Made by a program: the position numbers and the translations under genes. From 1162T-S-0a-05 sp050299435 (GTDB lineage: Bacteria; Pseudomonadota; Gammaproteobacteria; Pseudomonadales; Cellvibrionaceae): a DNA stretch of 64,000 nucleotides. The stretch covers positions 1 to 64,000 of the forward strand of contig JBNKVX010000008.1 of NCBI GenBank assembly GCA_050299435.1, given 5' to 3'. Positions 9,517 through 17,421 of the stretch are shown here, in pieces. Each line of letters starts with the position of its first letter. Positions within the stretch are counted from its first letter, which is position 1. Below the pieces are notes generated by a model. That model worked only from the letters and a program-made list of their open reading frames with translations. It was not told the origin of the DNA and did no database searches.

Positions 9517-10047
9517 ATGAAAATGACCATCACACAAAAAGGCTTTAGCCTTCTCGAATTACTCGCCGCCCTAGCCATACTTGGCGTGATTGCCGGTATA
9601 GCAGTTCCCTCAATGTCCTACCTGGTTAATTCCAAGCGTACTGAGGCGACAATGCAATCGTTTTACACTTCTATGGTGGCAGCGCGCAGTGAAGCAGTGG
9701 CGCGTAATCAAAATGTGGTTATATGTAAAAGCCCTAACGGTATTTTTTGTGCTAACACCAATGATTGGGAGCAGGGTTGGTTGACCTATGTTGACGCCGA
9801 TAATGATGGCGTCAAAGATATCACTGATCCCATTACCGCGAGCTTTTCTGCCGTACCGAATGACATCACTTTGCGCACGGGCGCCACCTTTAGCAATCGT
9901 ATGACCTTTCGCCCTGATGGCACGCTTACAGAAGTAGGCACTTTCAGATTGTGTGGCAGCGATCAGAATGCAAGTGAAGCGAAGAGTATTACCATCAATA
10001 TTACTGGCCGCCCACGTGGTACAGACGGAGCAGCAGTATGTCCTTAA
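9517..10047 (+). CDS. fimT: Minor type IV pilin FimT/FimU (GspH family)
   Basis: A 176-residue type IV prepilin. A short leader ending in Gly-9 (TQKG) is followed by FSLLELLAALAILG, with the Glu at mature position 5 and a hydrophobic helix. Prepilin peptidase PilD would cleave between Gly and Phe. The C-terminal part is a GspH/FimT domain with the FRPDGTLTEVGTFRLCG signature. In Pseudomonas the FimU/PilV/PilW/PilX/PilY1/PilE set primes pilus assembly and forms the pilus tip. It is the first gene of a six-gene operon and overlaps pilV by 10 bases, which suggests translational coupling. FimT and FimU are hard to tell apart by eye; FimU would be the functional equivalent in this gene order. Confidence 0.88.
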   Translation: MKMTITQKGFSLLELLAALAILGVIAGIAVPSMSYLVNSKRTEATMQSFYTSMVAARSEAVARNQNVVICKSPNGIFCANTNDWEQGWLTYVDADNDGVKDITDPITASFSAVPNDITLRTGATFSNRMTFRPDGTLTEVGTFRLCGSDQNASEAKSITINITGRPRGTDGAAVCP

Positions 10048-10613
10048 CTAAAATGAAAAGTCAGCTCGGTTCAGGATTGATTGAAGTATTGGTTTCCATG
10101 CTTATTGTCTCTATTGGATCGCTGAGCCTTATCAACATGCAAGTGGCCGGAAAAAAGGTGAGTTACGATGCCATTCAACGTTCAATCGCGACAGCGCTCG
10201 CTCACGATATCATCGAACGTATGCGCAACAACCCCAATGTCTTAAGCAGCTATGTCGCAAGCAACATGGGAAATGGATCGCGCGGTTCCTCCCCTTCAGC
10301 AACCTGTTTCAACGCAAATTGCACAGAGGCAGAACTTGCTACACGCGATTTATGGGAGTGGGAACAACAACTTGACGGCGCTTCTGAAGAACAAACTATT
10401 GCTGGCTCTCAAGTGAAAGTGGGTGGCTTAGTCAGCCCGCGTGCCTGTATCACTCACAATGCCGGTGTGGTTACGGTCGCCATTGCATGGAAGGGATTTC
10501 AAAGCACTTCTAACCCTACATCAAACACTTGTGGAGAAGGGCTTTCCTTGTACGGAAGCAGCGATGCGCAACGCCAGGTCATTTTTATTACTACTTATAT
10601 TGAGGATGTATAA
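10038..10613 (+). CDS. pilV: Minor type IV pilin PilV
   Basis: A 191-residue prepilin. The leader ends QLG and the mature chain begins SGLIEVLVSML, placing Glu at position 5 as PilD and pilin assembly require. The segment ALAHDIIERMRNNP is characteristic of PilV. The central region is Cys-containing and likely disulphide-bonded in the periplasm. It is the second gene of the minor-pilin operon, overlapping fimT by 10 bases, with its stop codon directly adjacent to the GTG start of pilW. PilV is part of the tip-priming complex with PilW, PilX and PilY1. Confidence 0.9.
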   Translation: MSLTKMKSQLGSGLIEVLVSMLIVSIGSLSLINMQVAGKKVSYDAIQRSIATALAHDIIERMRNNPNVLSSYVASNMGNGSRGSSPSATCFNANCTEAELATRDLWEWEQQLDGASEEQTIAGSQVKVGGLVSPRACITHNAGVVTVAIAWKGFQSTSNPTSNTCGEGLSLYGSSDAQRQVIFITTYIEDV

Positions 10614-11591
10614 GTGAGAGCTTCATCCAATAAGGGCTTCACACTTGTCGAGCTATTGATTTCCATGGCGCTCGGCATTGTGCTATCAGGCGCCGCAATA
10701 AAACTCTACATCGAAAGCAAACTGAGTTATATGCAAGACGAAGAATTAGCGCGCTTGCAGGAAAACGGTCGTTTCGCGTTAGACTTTCTCAAAAGAGAAG
10801 TCACACTCAGCGGCTTCATGGGTGGCGCTGCCAATACTGATGCACTGACCGCCGCAGCTGTCACAGGCGATTGTGCAAGCGGTGGTATTAATTGGGCGCT
10901 CGACGTTCAGGAATCCTTTGAACTTTTAAATGATACTGATGGTGCCTCTGCCTTAGCCAATTTAAATGGCACCACCTGGAACTGTATTACAGCTACCGAT
11001 TTGGTTGCCGAAACTGATGTCTTTTCTATCAAGCGCACCGCAGATGCTCCCACTTTAAGAAATGGCGTTCTGAACACTGTTTCGGAAGACATCAACCAGT
11101 GGTATTTAAAATCGTATGACTACAGCGATTTTTCCTGGAGTTATTTAACAGCAGCAATTCCTGGCGGTGAAAAAACTGCCGGTTCAACTTACGACTACTG
11201 GGAATACTACGCCAAAATATTTTTTATTCGTGAATACACCGATGTCGCAGCAGACGGTATTCCAAGTTTATGTCAAAGCACACTGGCTGGCAGTGCCATG
11301 ACGACACAATGCCTCATTGAAGGCATCGAGAACATGCAAATAGAAGTCGGTATAGATGCGGATAACAATAACATAGTTGAACGTTATACCAGCGCGCCTG
11401 CCGCCGCCGATTTTCAATCGGCAAAATCTGTACGAATCCATTTATTGGTGCGCAGTATTAATGAGGTACCTGGTTATACCAACGTAAACACTTATCGCTT
11501 GGGACAAAAAAATATTCCCGCATTTAATGACGGCTATATTCGTAAAGTCTTCACGACCACTGTGAAATTTAGAAACGTAGAATTAGGGTAG
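10614..11591 (+). CDS. pilW: Minor type IV pilin PilW
   Basis: A 325-residue prepilin starting at a GTG placed directly after the pilV stop; a GAGG ribosome-binding site lies in the pilV tail. The leader ends NKG and the mature chain begins FTLVELLISMALG with Glu-5. The segment LARLQENGRFALDFLKREVTLSGFMGG is typical of PilW (here read as two adjoining helices). The large C-terminal domain contains paired cysteines. PilW is the biggest of the minor pilins and bridges PilV/PilX and PilY1 in the pilus-tip complex. It is the third gene of the operon, with 3 bases before pilX. Confidence 0.9.
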   Translation: MRASSNKGFTLVELLISMALGIVLSGAAIKLYIESKLSYMQDEELARLQENGRFALDFLKREVTLSGFMGGAANTDALTAAAVTGDCASGGINWALDVQESFELLNDTDGASALANLNGTTWNCITATDLVAETDVFSIKRTADAPTLRNGVLNTVSEDINQWYLKSYDYSDFSWSYLTAAIPGGEKTAGSTYDYWEYYAKIFFIREYTDVAADGIPSLCQSTLAGSAMTTQCLIEGIENMQIEVGIDADNNNIVERYTSAPAAADFQSAKSVRIHLLVRSINEVPGYTNVNTYRLGQKNIPAFNDGYIRKVFTTTVKFRNVELG

Positions 11592-11594
11592 TTT

Positions 11595-12116
11595 ATGTAC
11601 AACCATACTATTAAAAATCAAAAAGGTGCGGTGTTAATTCTTGCACTGGTGTTGATGATGCTCACCGGTTTGGTGGCAACAACCGTTATGCGTACAAGTG
11701 TGACTGAAGTAAAAATGGTGACCAACAGTCAATTTAAAGAAGAAGCATTTCAGCGGGTTGATTCGATTGTGAATGCTGTTGCAGCCAGTAAAGACAATTT
11801 TGTGGTTGCGGGCAATATCGGTTATCAAAATTGTGCAACGGGTGTATCAGGCGGTTCTTGCAATATTTCGACTGTGAATGTTCCCTCTTCCATCGCTTCG
11901 CCACCTGCGGGCGATTTAACTTTTCACGTCACACGTAAGGGCCCACTCGTTACATCTTTGCCGTTTCGAGAGGCCGACACTATTGCATCAGGTGCCAATA
12001 ATTTTGATGTAGCCCTATTTGAAGTCGTCGCTGAATTTGATGGCTTGGATGAAAATTTGGGCCACTATGAAGTTTGGCAAGGTGTCGCCGTTAAAGTTGC
12101 GGCGTCACATCAATAA
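11595..12116 (+). CDS. pilX: Minor type IV pilin PilX
   Basis: A 173-residue PilX-family protein. The N-terminus NQKGAVLILALVLMMLTG has a Gly cleavage site followed by a hydrophobic helix that lacks Glu-5, as is normal for PilX (and for GspK in type II secretion), which sits at the very tip of the pilus. Next come TTVMRTSVTEVKMV and a periplasmic domain with a Cys pair around residues 75-90. It is the fourth gene of the operon. An alternative reading frame extends the pilY1 frame back into this gene, but pilY1 has a better start at 12151. Confidence 0.88.
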   Translation: MYNHTIKNQKGAVLILALVLMMLTGLVATTVMRTSVTEVKMVTNSQFKEEAFQRVDSIVNAVAASKDNFVVAGNIGYQNCATGVSGGSCNISTVNVPSSIASPPAGDLTFHVTRKGPLVTSLPFREADTIASGANNFDVALFEVVAEFDGLDENLGHYEVWQGVAVKVAASHQ

Positions 12117-12150
12117 TCTACAGAGATCCTTGTCGACAGAGGTAGGTAAT

Positions 12151-15100
12151 ATGCGCAACTTAAAAACTTTTATTCTGAAAGTGGCGCTGGTTTTTTTTCT
12201 TTTTCAATCGATTGCCAGAGCAGACGATACGGATATTTATTTGAACCCTGCGCCTGCAGCTGCTGCACCTTATTTAATGCTGGCGATGGATTACCGACCT
12301 GATCTCAATGCTACTTTTTGCAGTGCCAATGGAGCAAACTCGTGCGCAAATGTTTTGTCAGCCCATCCCGAACTTCTGACCGCTGTTCAATCTATAGCCG
12401 GTGTTGGCAACGCCGCAACCAACATGCAAGCGCTTATAGCCGTATTGCAAGTTGTGTTCGATAAATTCGATGGCATATATGTGGGCCTTATGATTCCCAA
12501 CAATACAAACGGTGGCACGATTTTACGTGGCTATGAAGAGTTTCAACCTGGTGACGCCAATGGTGCTAAAGCTGGCTTAATCTCCATTCTCAACTCTATA
12601 CCCATTCCCGGTACCGGTACGGCGTACCATGATACCGCGCCCAAAGAAATGCATATGGAATGGTTTGCCTACGTTAATGGGCTCTCTGTACTTTTGGGTG
12701 ATCAAACAGCAGATAATTTTTCCTCCACTGCAACACCAAACTATGATGCAAGTATTATCTCTGGCGGAAATTATGTATCTCCCTTTGCATCAGTACCGGC
12801 AAATTTTGAGTGCACGAATTTATATGAAGTGTACGCAACCTCAGGAAACAACGGCGGATCTGATTCTGATTTGGATGTGTTGATTTCAGGTTACATGTCT
12901 GGCGCTACCGATTACGAAGAAATGACTCGTCACTTAACTTACAACGACGTTTTACTGAGTGTCCCTGGTGACCAAACTTTAAAAACCTGGTACATCCAAA
13001 TGGGCAGCGCCGCCACCTTCACAGACGATTGGGCACTAGCAGCCAACACTGATGATCAGTACATGAATGTTGGCGGAAACGGCGCAGATTTATTTGATGT
13101 GCAAACCAAGTTGGAATCAGCCTTTGTTGAAGCCTTGAGTGTGAGCACTACTTTTGTTGCCGCCTCGGTACCGGTAAACGTGTTTAACCGTATTCAAACT
13201 CTAGACGATTTTTACATTGCTCTTTTTGAAGCAAATGCAACCGCACGCTGGCCAGGAAATCTAAAAAAATTAAAGCTCAAAGACACTGACTTGGACAATG
13301 TACCTGATACCATTGTGGATGCTTTGGATCAAACCGCATTCAGCACTGTCGACGGGCGAATTAAATATGAGTCCCTCACTTACTGGACAGATGCAGCCGC
13401 CCTGCCTGCGGCAATACCGGAAAAAAATGAAGTAAGTGATCGCGATGGACGTTCAGTTGAACGCGGCGGCGCCGGACAAAAAATTCCTGGTTTTATAAGT
13501 GGTTCGATCGGTGCAACAACCACGACGGGCACTCGCCAACTTTATCTCGAACCCACTTCAGCAGGAGCCTTCGACGCCTTTGATGATTCCACCGCAAATG
13601 GTAATGCATGGGATACCCTATTCGGCGCGGCCAATGGAACTGAAGCCCGTGAATTAATTCGCTGGGGCCGTGGTATGGATGAAGACGATGAGAACGGAAA
13701 TTCCAATACCACTGAAGCGCGCTCCTGGATTATGGCAGATGCCATTCATTCACGCCCGCTTACAATTAACTACGGTGCGCGCAGTAGTTATACAAATAGT
13801 AATCCCGATATTCGTCTCTTTATGGGAACCAACGACGGTATTTTTCACATGTTTAAAAATACCGAAACAGATGGTAGCCATTCCGGTGAGGAAACCTTCG
13901 CTTTTATTCCTCGCGATTTACTCCCGGTAATCAAAACCCTGCGCGACAATGTATCTCCAGATCACGTTTACGGTGTTGATGGTGAACCCGTTGCGCTTGT
14001 CAAAGATTTGGATGCTGACGGCACCATCGATTACAGCTCGAGCGAAACGGCTTATGTGTATTTTGGTTTGCGCCGCGGTGGAAAAAGTTATTACGCCGTG
14101 AATGCCAGCAACCCGGACAGCCCCACTTTTATGTTCAAGATTGATCCCACTACTACGGGATTCAGTGAGCTGGGACTAAGCTTTTCCACACCGAAAGTTG
14201 GCAAGGTGCGTTACGGTGGTACAGATTACGATGTACTGATTTTCGCAGGTGGCTACGACACCAATAAGGATTCAACCTTACTCGATACTGATGGCAGTCG
14301 ATCAGCAGACACTGAAGGCCGCGCCGTTTATATCGTTAACGCAAACACTGGCGCGTTAATCTGGAAAGCGGTTTATGGAGCCTCAACCAGCGCCGTTTCA
14401 AACACGGAGTATCGCCACTCGGCTATGCAGTTCAGCATTCCTTCTGACGTCGCCACACTTGATGGCAACCACAATGGCATCATTGATCGCATCTATGTGG
14501 GAGATACCGGCGGCCTCGTATGGCGTATCGATATTCCCGAAGGCAACAGCAGCGTAGACACCAATCATCGCTTAACAAACTGGGAAGCAAACGTCTTGAT
14601 TGACTTGAGTGACGTCGCAGATACCGAAGATGTGCGTTTCTTCCACCGTCCTGAAATTGTACAGACCAAAGATTCAGCCGGTACCGCTTACGATGCAGTG
14701 GTACTCAGTTCCGGTGATCGTGCCAATCCCCTGGAATCTGATGACACAAATTATCTCTATGTTGTCAAAGATTGGTATGTGAATTCCGGCGCGCCAGGCT
14801 CAACAATGCTTGATGATGACGATCTCGCCGATGTCACTGGCTGTCCAACTTCCTGTGTATTGGACTACAGTAAGGGCTGGAAACTCGAATTGACCAACAG
14901 TGGCGAAAAAGGTCTATCCACGCCTTTGGTTTCGGGTGGAAAAGTGTTTAATACCACGTATACCCCTTCATCTGGCTTGGCGAGTTCTTGCGCCCCCGCA
15001 GAAGGCAGTGGAAAAATTTATATCACCAATCTCAACGATGGAACTGCAACCTTCACTGGTTCTCGTGGCATAGATATTGGCCCGGGGATTCCTGCTTCGC

Positions 15101-15258
15101 CAATTGCTTTAAGTGGAGATTTAGTGCTACTGCCGGGGACCGGTTTAGACAGCTTGCCTAGCGGTCTGGATATAAGCGGTAATGGGCAGCTACTGAAATT
15201 CAGCAACAAGTCCATTTGGATTCTATACTGGCATAACACGGGCAACGATAGCCTCTAA
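12151..15258 (+). CDS. pilY1: Type IV pilus tip adhesin / biogenesis factor PilY1
   Basis: The ATG at 12151 is chosen: a GAGGTAGG ribosome-binding site precedes it and it is followed at once by a signal peptide (residues 1-25). Earlier in-frame ATGs lie inside pilX. The product has 1035 residues. The N-terminal part has a von Willebrand A-like first strand, but its metal site is degenerate (D47-YRPD in place of DxSxS). The C-terminal half is the seven-bladed propeller typical of PilY1. It has Asp-rich loops resembling calcium sites at about 619-628 (DLDADGTIDY) and 771-779 (DGNHNGIID), the second followed by the family motif YVGDTGGLVWRID. PilY1 caps the pilus and governs extension, adhesion and surface sensing. 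It is the fifth gene of the operon. Confidence 0.9.
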   Translation: MRNLKTFILKVALVFFLFQSIARADDTDIYLNPAPAAAAPYLMLAMDYRPDLNATFCSANGANSCANVLSAHPELLTAVQSIAGVGNAATNMQALIAVLQVVFDKFDGIYVGLMIPNNTNGGTILRGYEEFQPGDANGAKAGLISILNSIPIPGTGTAYHDTAPKEMHMEWFAYVNGLSVLLGDQTADNFSSTATPNYDASIISGGNYVSPFASVPANFECTNLYEVYATSGNNGGSDSDLDVLISGYMSGATDYEEMTRHLTYNDVLLSVPGDQTLKTWYIQMGSAATFTDDWALAANTDDQYMNVGGNGADLFDVQTKLESAFVEALSVSTTFVAASVPVNVFNRIQTLDDFYIALFEANATARWPGNLKKLKLKDTDLDNVPDTIVDALDQTAFSTVDGRIKYESLTYWTDAAALPAAIPEKNEVSDRDGRSVERGGAGQKIPGFISGSIGATTTTGTRQLYLEPTSAGAFDAFDDSTANGNAWDTLFGAANGTEARELIRWGRGMDEDDENGNSNTTEARSWIMADAIHSRPLTINYGARSSYTNSNPDIRLFMGTNDGIFHMFKNTETDGSHSGEETFAFIPRDLLPVIKTLRDNVSPDHVYGVDGEPVALVKDLDADGTIDYSSSETAYVYFGLRRGGKSYYAVNASNPDSPTFMFKIDPTTTGFSELGLSFSTPKVGKVRYGGTDYDVLIFAGGYDTNKDSTLLDTDGSRSADTEGRAVYIVNANTGALIWKAVYGASTSAVSNTEYRHSAMQFSIPSDVATLDGNHNGIIDRIYVGDTGGLVWRIDIPEGNSSVDTNHRLTNWEANVLIDLSDVADTEDVRFFHRPEIVQTKDSAGTAYDAVVLSSGDRANPLESDDTNYLYVVKDWYVNSGAPGSTMLDDDDLADVTGCPTSCVLDYSKGWKLELTNSGEKGLSTPLVSGGKVFNTTYTPSSGLASSCAPAEGSGKIYITNLNDGTATFTGSRGIDIGPGIPASPIALSGDLVLLPGTGLDSLPSGLDISGNGQLLKFSNKSIWILYWHNTGNDSL

Positions 15259-15285
15259 CAAATATTAAAGACTTGGTTGAATTGG

Positions 15286-15732
15286 ATGCAAAATAAAAGT
15301 ACTAAAGGTTTCTCGACTATCGAGTTAATGATTGCTCTGGCGGTGATTGCTATTCTCACCGCCTTTGCTTTACCGGCTTATCAGGACAGTGTCCGAAAAA
15401 GCGCGCGCTCTGTGGCCAAGTCAGAATTGCTGAATGTGCTTTCCCGGCAAGAACAATATTTTGTGAATACCAAACAATATACTACTGATCTATCAAATCT
15501 CGGCTACGTTGCGAACGGCTTTTATGTAAATCGCAAGGGAGACATTACGGCTGGATCTGACAGCTCATCGGTTTATTATATTGCACTAGCCAGTGGTGCC
15601 AGTTCATCTGCATTTGTACTCAATGCGACACCACAAAATGCCCAAACTGCCGACAGTGAGTGTGCCACCATCACATTGAGCAGTACCGGAGCAGAATCAG
15701 CAACAGGCCCCTCTGGTGCTTACTGCTGGTAA
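15286..15732 (+). CDS. pilE: Minor type IV pilin PilE
   Basis: A prepilin of 148 residues from the ATG at 15286; a TTG nine bases earlier is possible. The leader ends STKG and the mature chain starts FSTIELMIALAVIAIL, with Glu-5 and a long hydrophobic helix. ALPAYQDSVRKSARSVAKSEL and RQEQYFVNTKQYTTDLSNLGY are typical of PilE-type minor pilins. Two C-terminal cysteines (in SECATIT and the final YCW) likely form the D-region disulphide. PilE helps connect the tip complex to the major pilin PilA, which is not in this window. It is the last gene of the minor-pilin operon. Confidence 0.9.
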   Translation: MQNKSTKGFSTIELMIALAVIAILTAFALPAYQDSVRKSARSVAKSELLNVLSRQEQYFVNTKQYTTDLSNLGYVANGFYVNRKGDITAGSDSSSVYYIALASGASSSAFVLNATPQNAQTADSECATITLSSTGAESATGPSGAYCW

Positions 15733-15827
15733 CACTTAATTTCACTTTCCAGGTGTAAGATTAGCCCTCCAGCAACACTTGTTTTCAAAACCATTCCCTA
15801 AAACAATAATTTTCGCAGGGTGCTCAA

Positions 15828-17354
15828 GTGAAATTTTTAGGCATAAAATGTTTTTCATTTCTCGTATTTTATTTTTCCGCAATATGTTCCAGCCACGCGG
15901 ATAACATCGGCCAGTTCGCCGCACATCAGGATATCGGCAAAGTGAAACATGCCGGATCTCTTCAATATGACGACGAAAGCCAAAAGTATTTGATTTCCGC
16001 CTCTGGAAAAAACATGTGGAACGGCGAAGATGAACTTCATTTCGTTTGGCGAAAATTAAAAGGCGATTTTATTCTTCGAGCTCGTATAAAATTTATTGGT
16101 AAGGGCGTTGACCCACATCGAAAAATTGGTTGGAACGTTCGCAACAACCTGACAACAGATTCTCCGCAAGTGCACGCCACTTTACATGGAGACGGCTTAA
16201 CTTCCTTACAATTTCGTAACAAAAAAGGCGGCGACACCGAACAATATATTTTAGATATAAGCAATACTGAAGTTATTCAACTCGAACGACGAGGCCAGAC
16301 TTACATTATGTCTGCGGCCAAACACGGCGAAGCTTTTTCGCACACACAGGTTTCTCATGTAAAACTCAATGACGAAGTTTTTATCGGCTTGGCCGTTTGC
16401 GCCCATAATCCCGATGTTGTTGAACAAGCAGAGTTTTCCAATGTTCGAATCATTCAGCCTGCACCGGAAAATTTCAGACCTTATCGGGATTATATCGGCA
16501 GTAACCTTGAAGTTATGGATATGCAAAGCTATAACCGCAAGATACTCTATCGCGATCCAGATTCCATTCAAGCACCCAACTGGACTCACGATGGCAGCAC
16601 ACTAATTTACAACTCTAAAGGCTTACTTTTTAATTACGTTTTAAGTTCAAACCACATATCTGTATTAAACACAGGTTTTGCAAAAGAGAACAACAATGAT
16701 CATGTGCTTTCCTGGAGTGGTAAAGACATTGCCATCAGTCACCATAATGCAGATGATCAGCGCCGCTCAACGATTTATACACTTCCTTTAAGTGGTAGTG
16801 ACGATCCCAAACAAATTACTGCGAAAGGTGCAGGTCATTCATTTTTACACGGTTACTCACCGGACGACAAACTACTGGTTTTTACTGGCAACAGAAAAAA
16901 CAAATACGACATCTATACCATCGATATACAAAGTGGAAAGGAAAAGCAGTTGACAGATACCCTAACCCTGGATGATGGCCCGGAATACAGCCCGGACGGA
17001 AAGTTTATTTATTTCAATTCCAATCGCACAGGAACGATGCAGCTTTGGCGTATGCGCGCAGATGGCAGCAATGAAGAACAACTGACCTTTGACACTTACA
17101 ACGATTGGTTTCCTCATTTTAGCCCTGACGGCAAGAAAATCGTGTTTCTTTCTTATATGGATGACATCAATTCGAGCGACCACCCTTTTTATCGACATGT
17201 CTATCTAAGATCCATGCCCGCTGAGGGCGGTAAACCCGAGATAATTGCCTACGTCTATGGCGGTCAGGGAACAATTAATGTGCCGAGTTGGTCACCCGAT
17301 GGCAAACACATCGCGTTCGTGAGCAATACAATACAAGGCCCCATCTCTAAATAA
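15828..17354 (+). CDS. Secreted TolB-like WD40/PD40 propeller protein with N-terminal DUF1349-like domain
   Basis: A GTG start with an AGGG ribosome-binding site is followed by a signal peptide (1-24, ending SSHA). Residues about 40-215 look like a concanavalin-like DUF1349-type domain (for example FILRARIKF, IGWNVRNNL). Residues about 220-505 are a TolB/PD40 six-bladed propeller with repeated SPDGK segments (for example YSPDGKFIYFNSNRTGTMQLW, read across two blade strands). No catalytic residues can be pointed to. Proteins of this architecture are periplasmic or extracellular and often occur in polysaccharide-utilising bacteria; a binding or scaffolding role is possible. It lies 95 bases after pilE on the same strand but has no obvious link to pili. 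Confidence 0.7.
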   Translation: MKFLGIKCFSFLVFYFSAICSSHADNIGQFAAHQDIGKVKHAGSLQYDDESQKYLISASGKNMWNGEDELHFVWRKLKGDFILRARIKFIGKGVDPHRKIGWNVRNNLTTDSPQVHATLHGDGLTSLQFRNKKGGDTEQYILDISNTEVIQLERRGQTYIMSAAKHGEAFSHTQVSHVKLNDEVFIGLAVCAHNPDVVEQAEFSNVRIIQPAPENFRPYRDYIGSNLEVMDMQSYNRKILYRDPDSIQAPNWTHDGSTLIYNSKGLLFNYVLSSNHISVLNTGFAKENNNDHVLSWSGKDIAISHHNADDQRRSTIYTLPLSGSDDPKQITAKGAGHSFLHGYSPDDKLLVFTGNRKNKYDIYTIDIQSGKEKQLTDTLTLDDGPEYSPDGKFIYFNSNRTGTMQLWRMRADGSNEEQLTFDTYNDWFPHFSPDGKKIVFLSYMDDINSSDHPFYRHVYLRSMPAEGGKPEIIAYVYGGQGTINVPSWSPDGKHIAFVSNTIQGPISK

Positions 17355-17421
17355 CCAGGTTTAGTTAAAGTGTTTTTTATTTTTTCCGGATCTCGCTATA
17401 TATTTTTTTGAAATAGCATAG

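Noticed and set aside
12019..12150. Extended start of pilY1 inside pilX
   Set aside because: The ATG at 12151 has a strong ribosome-binding site and begins the signal peptide; the extension would bury it.
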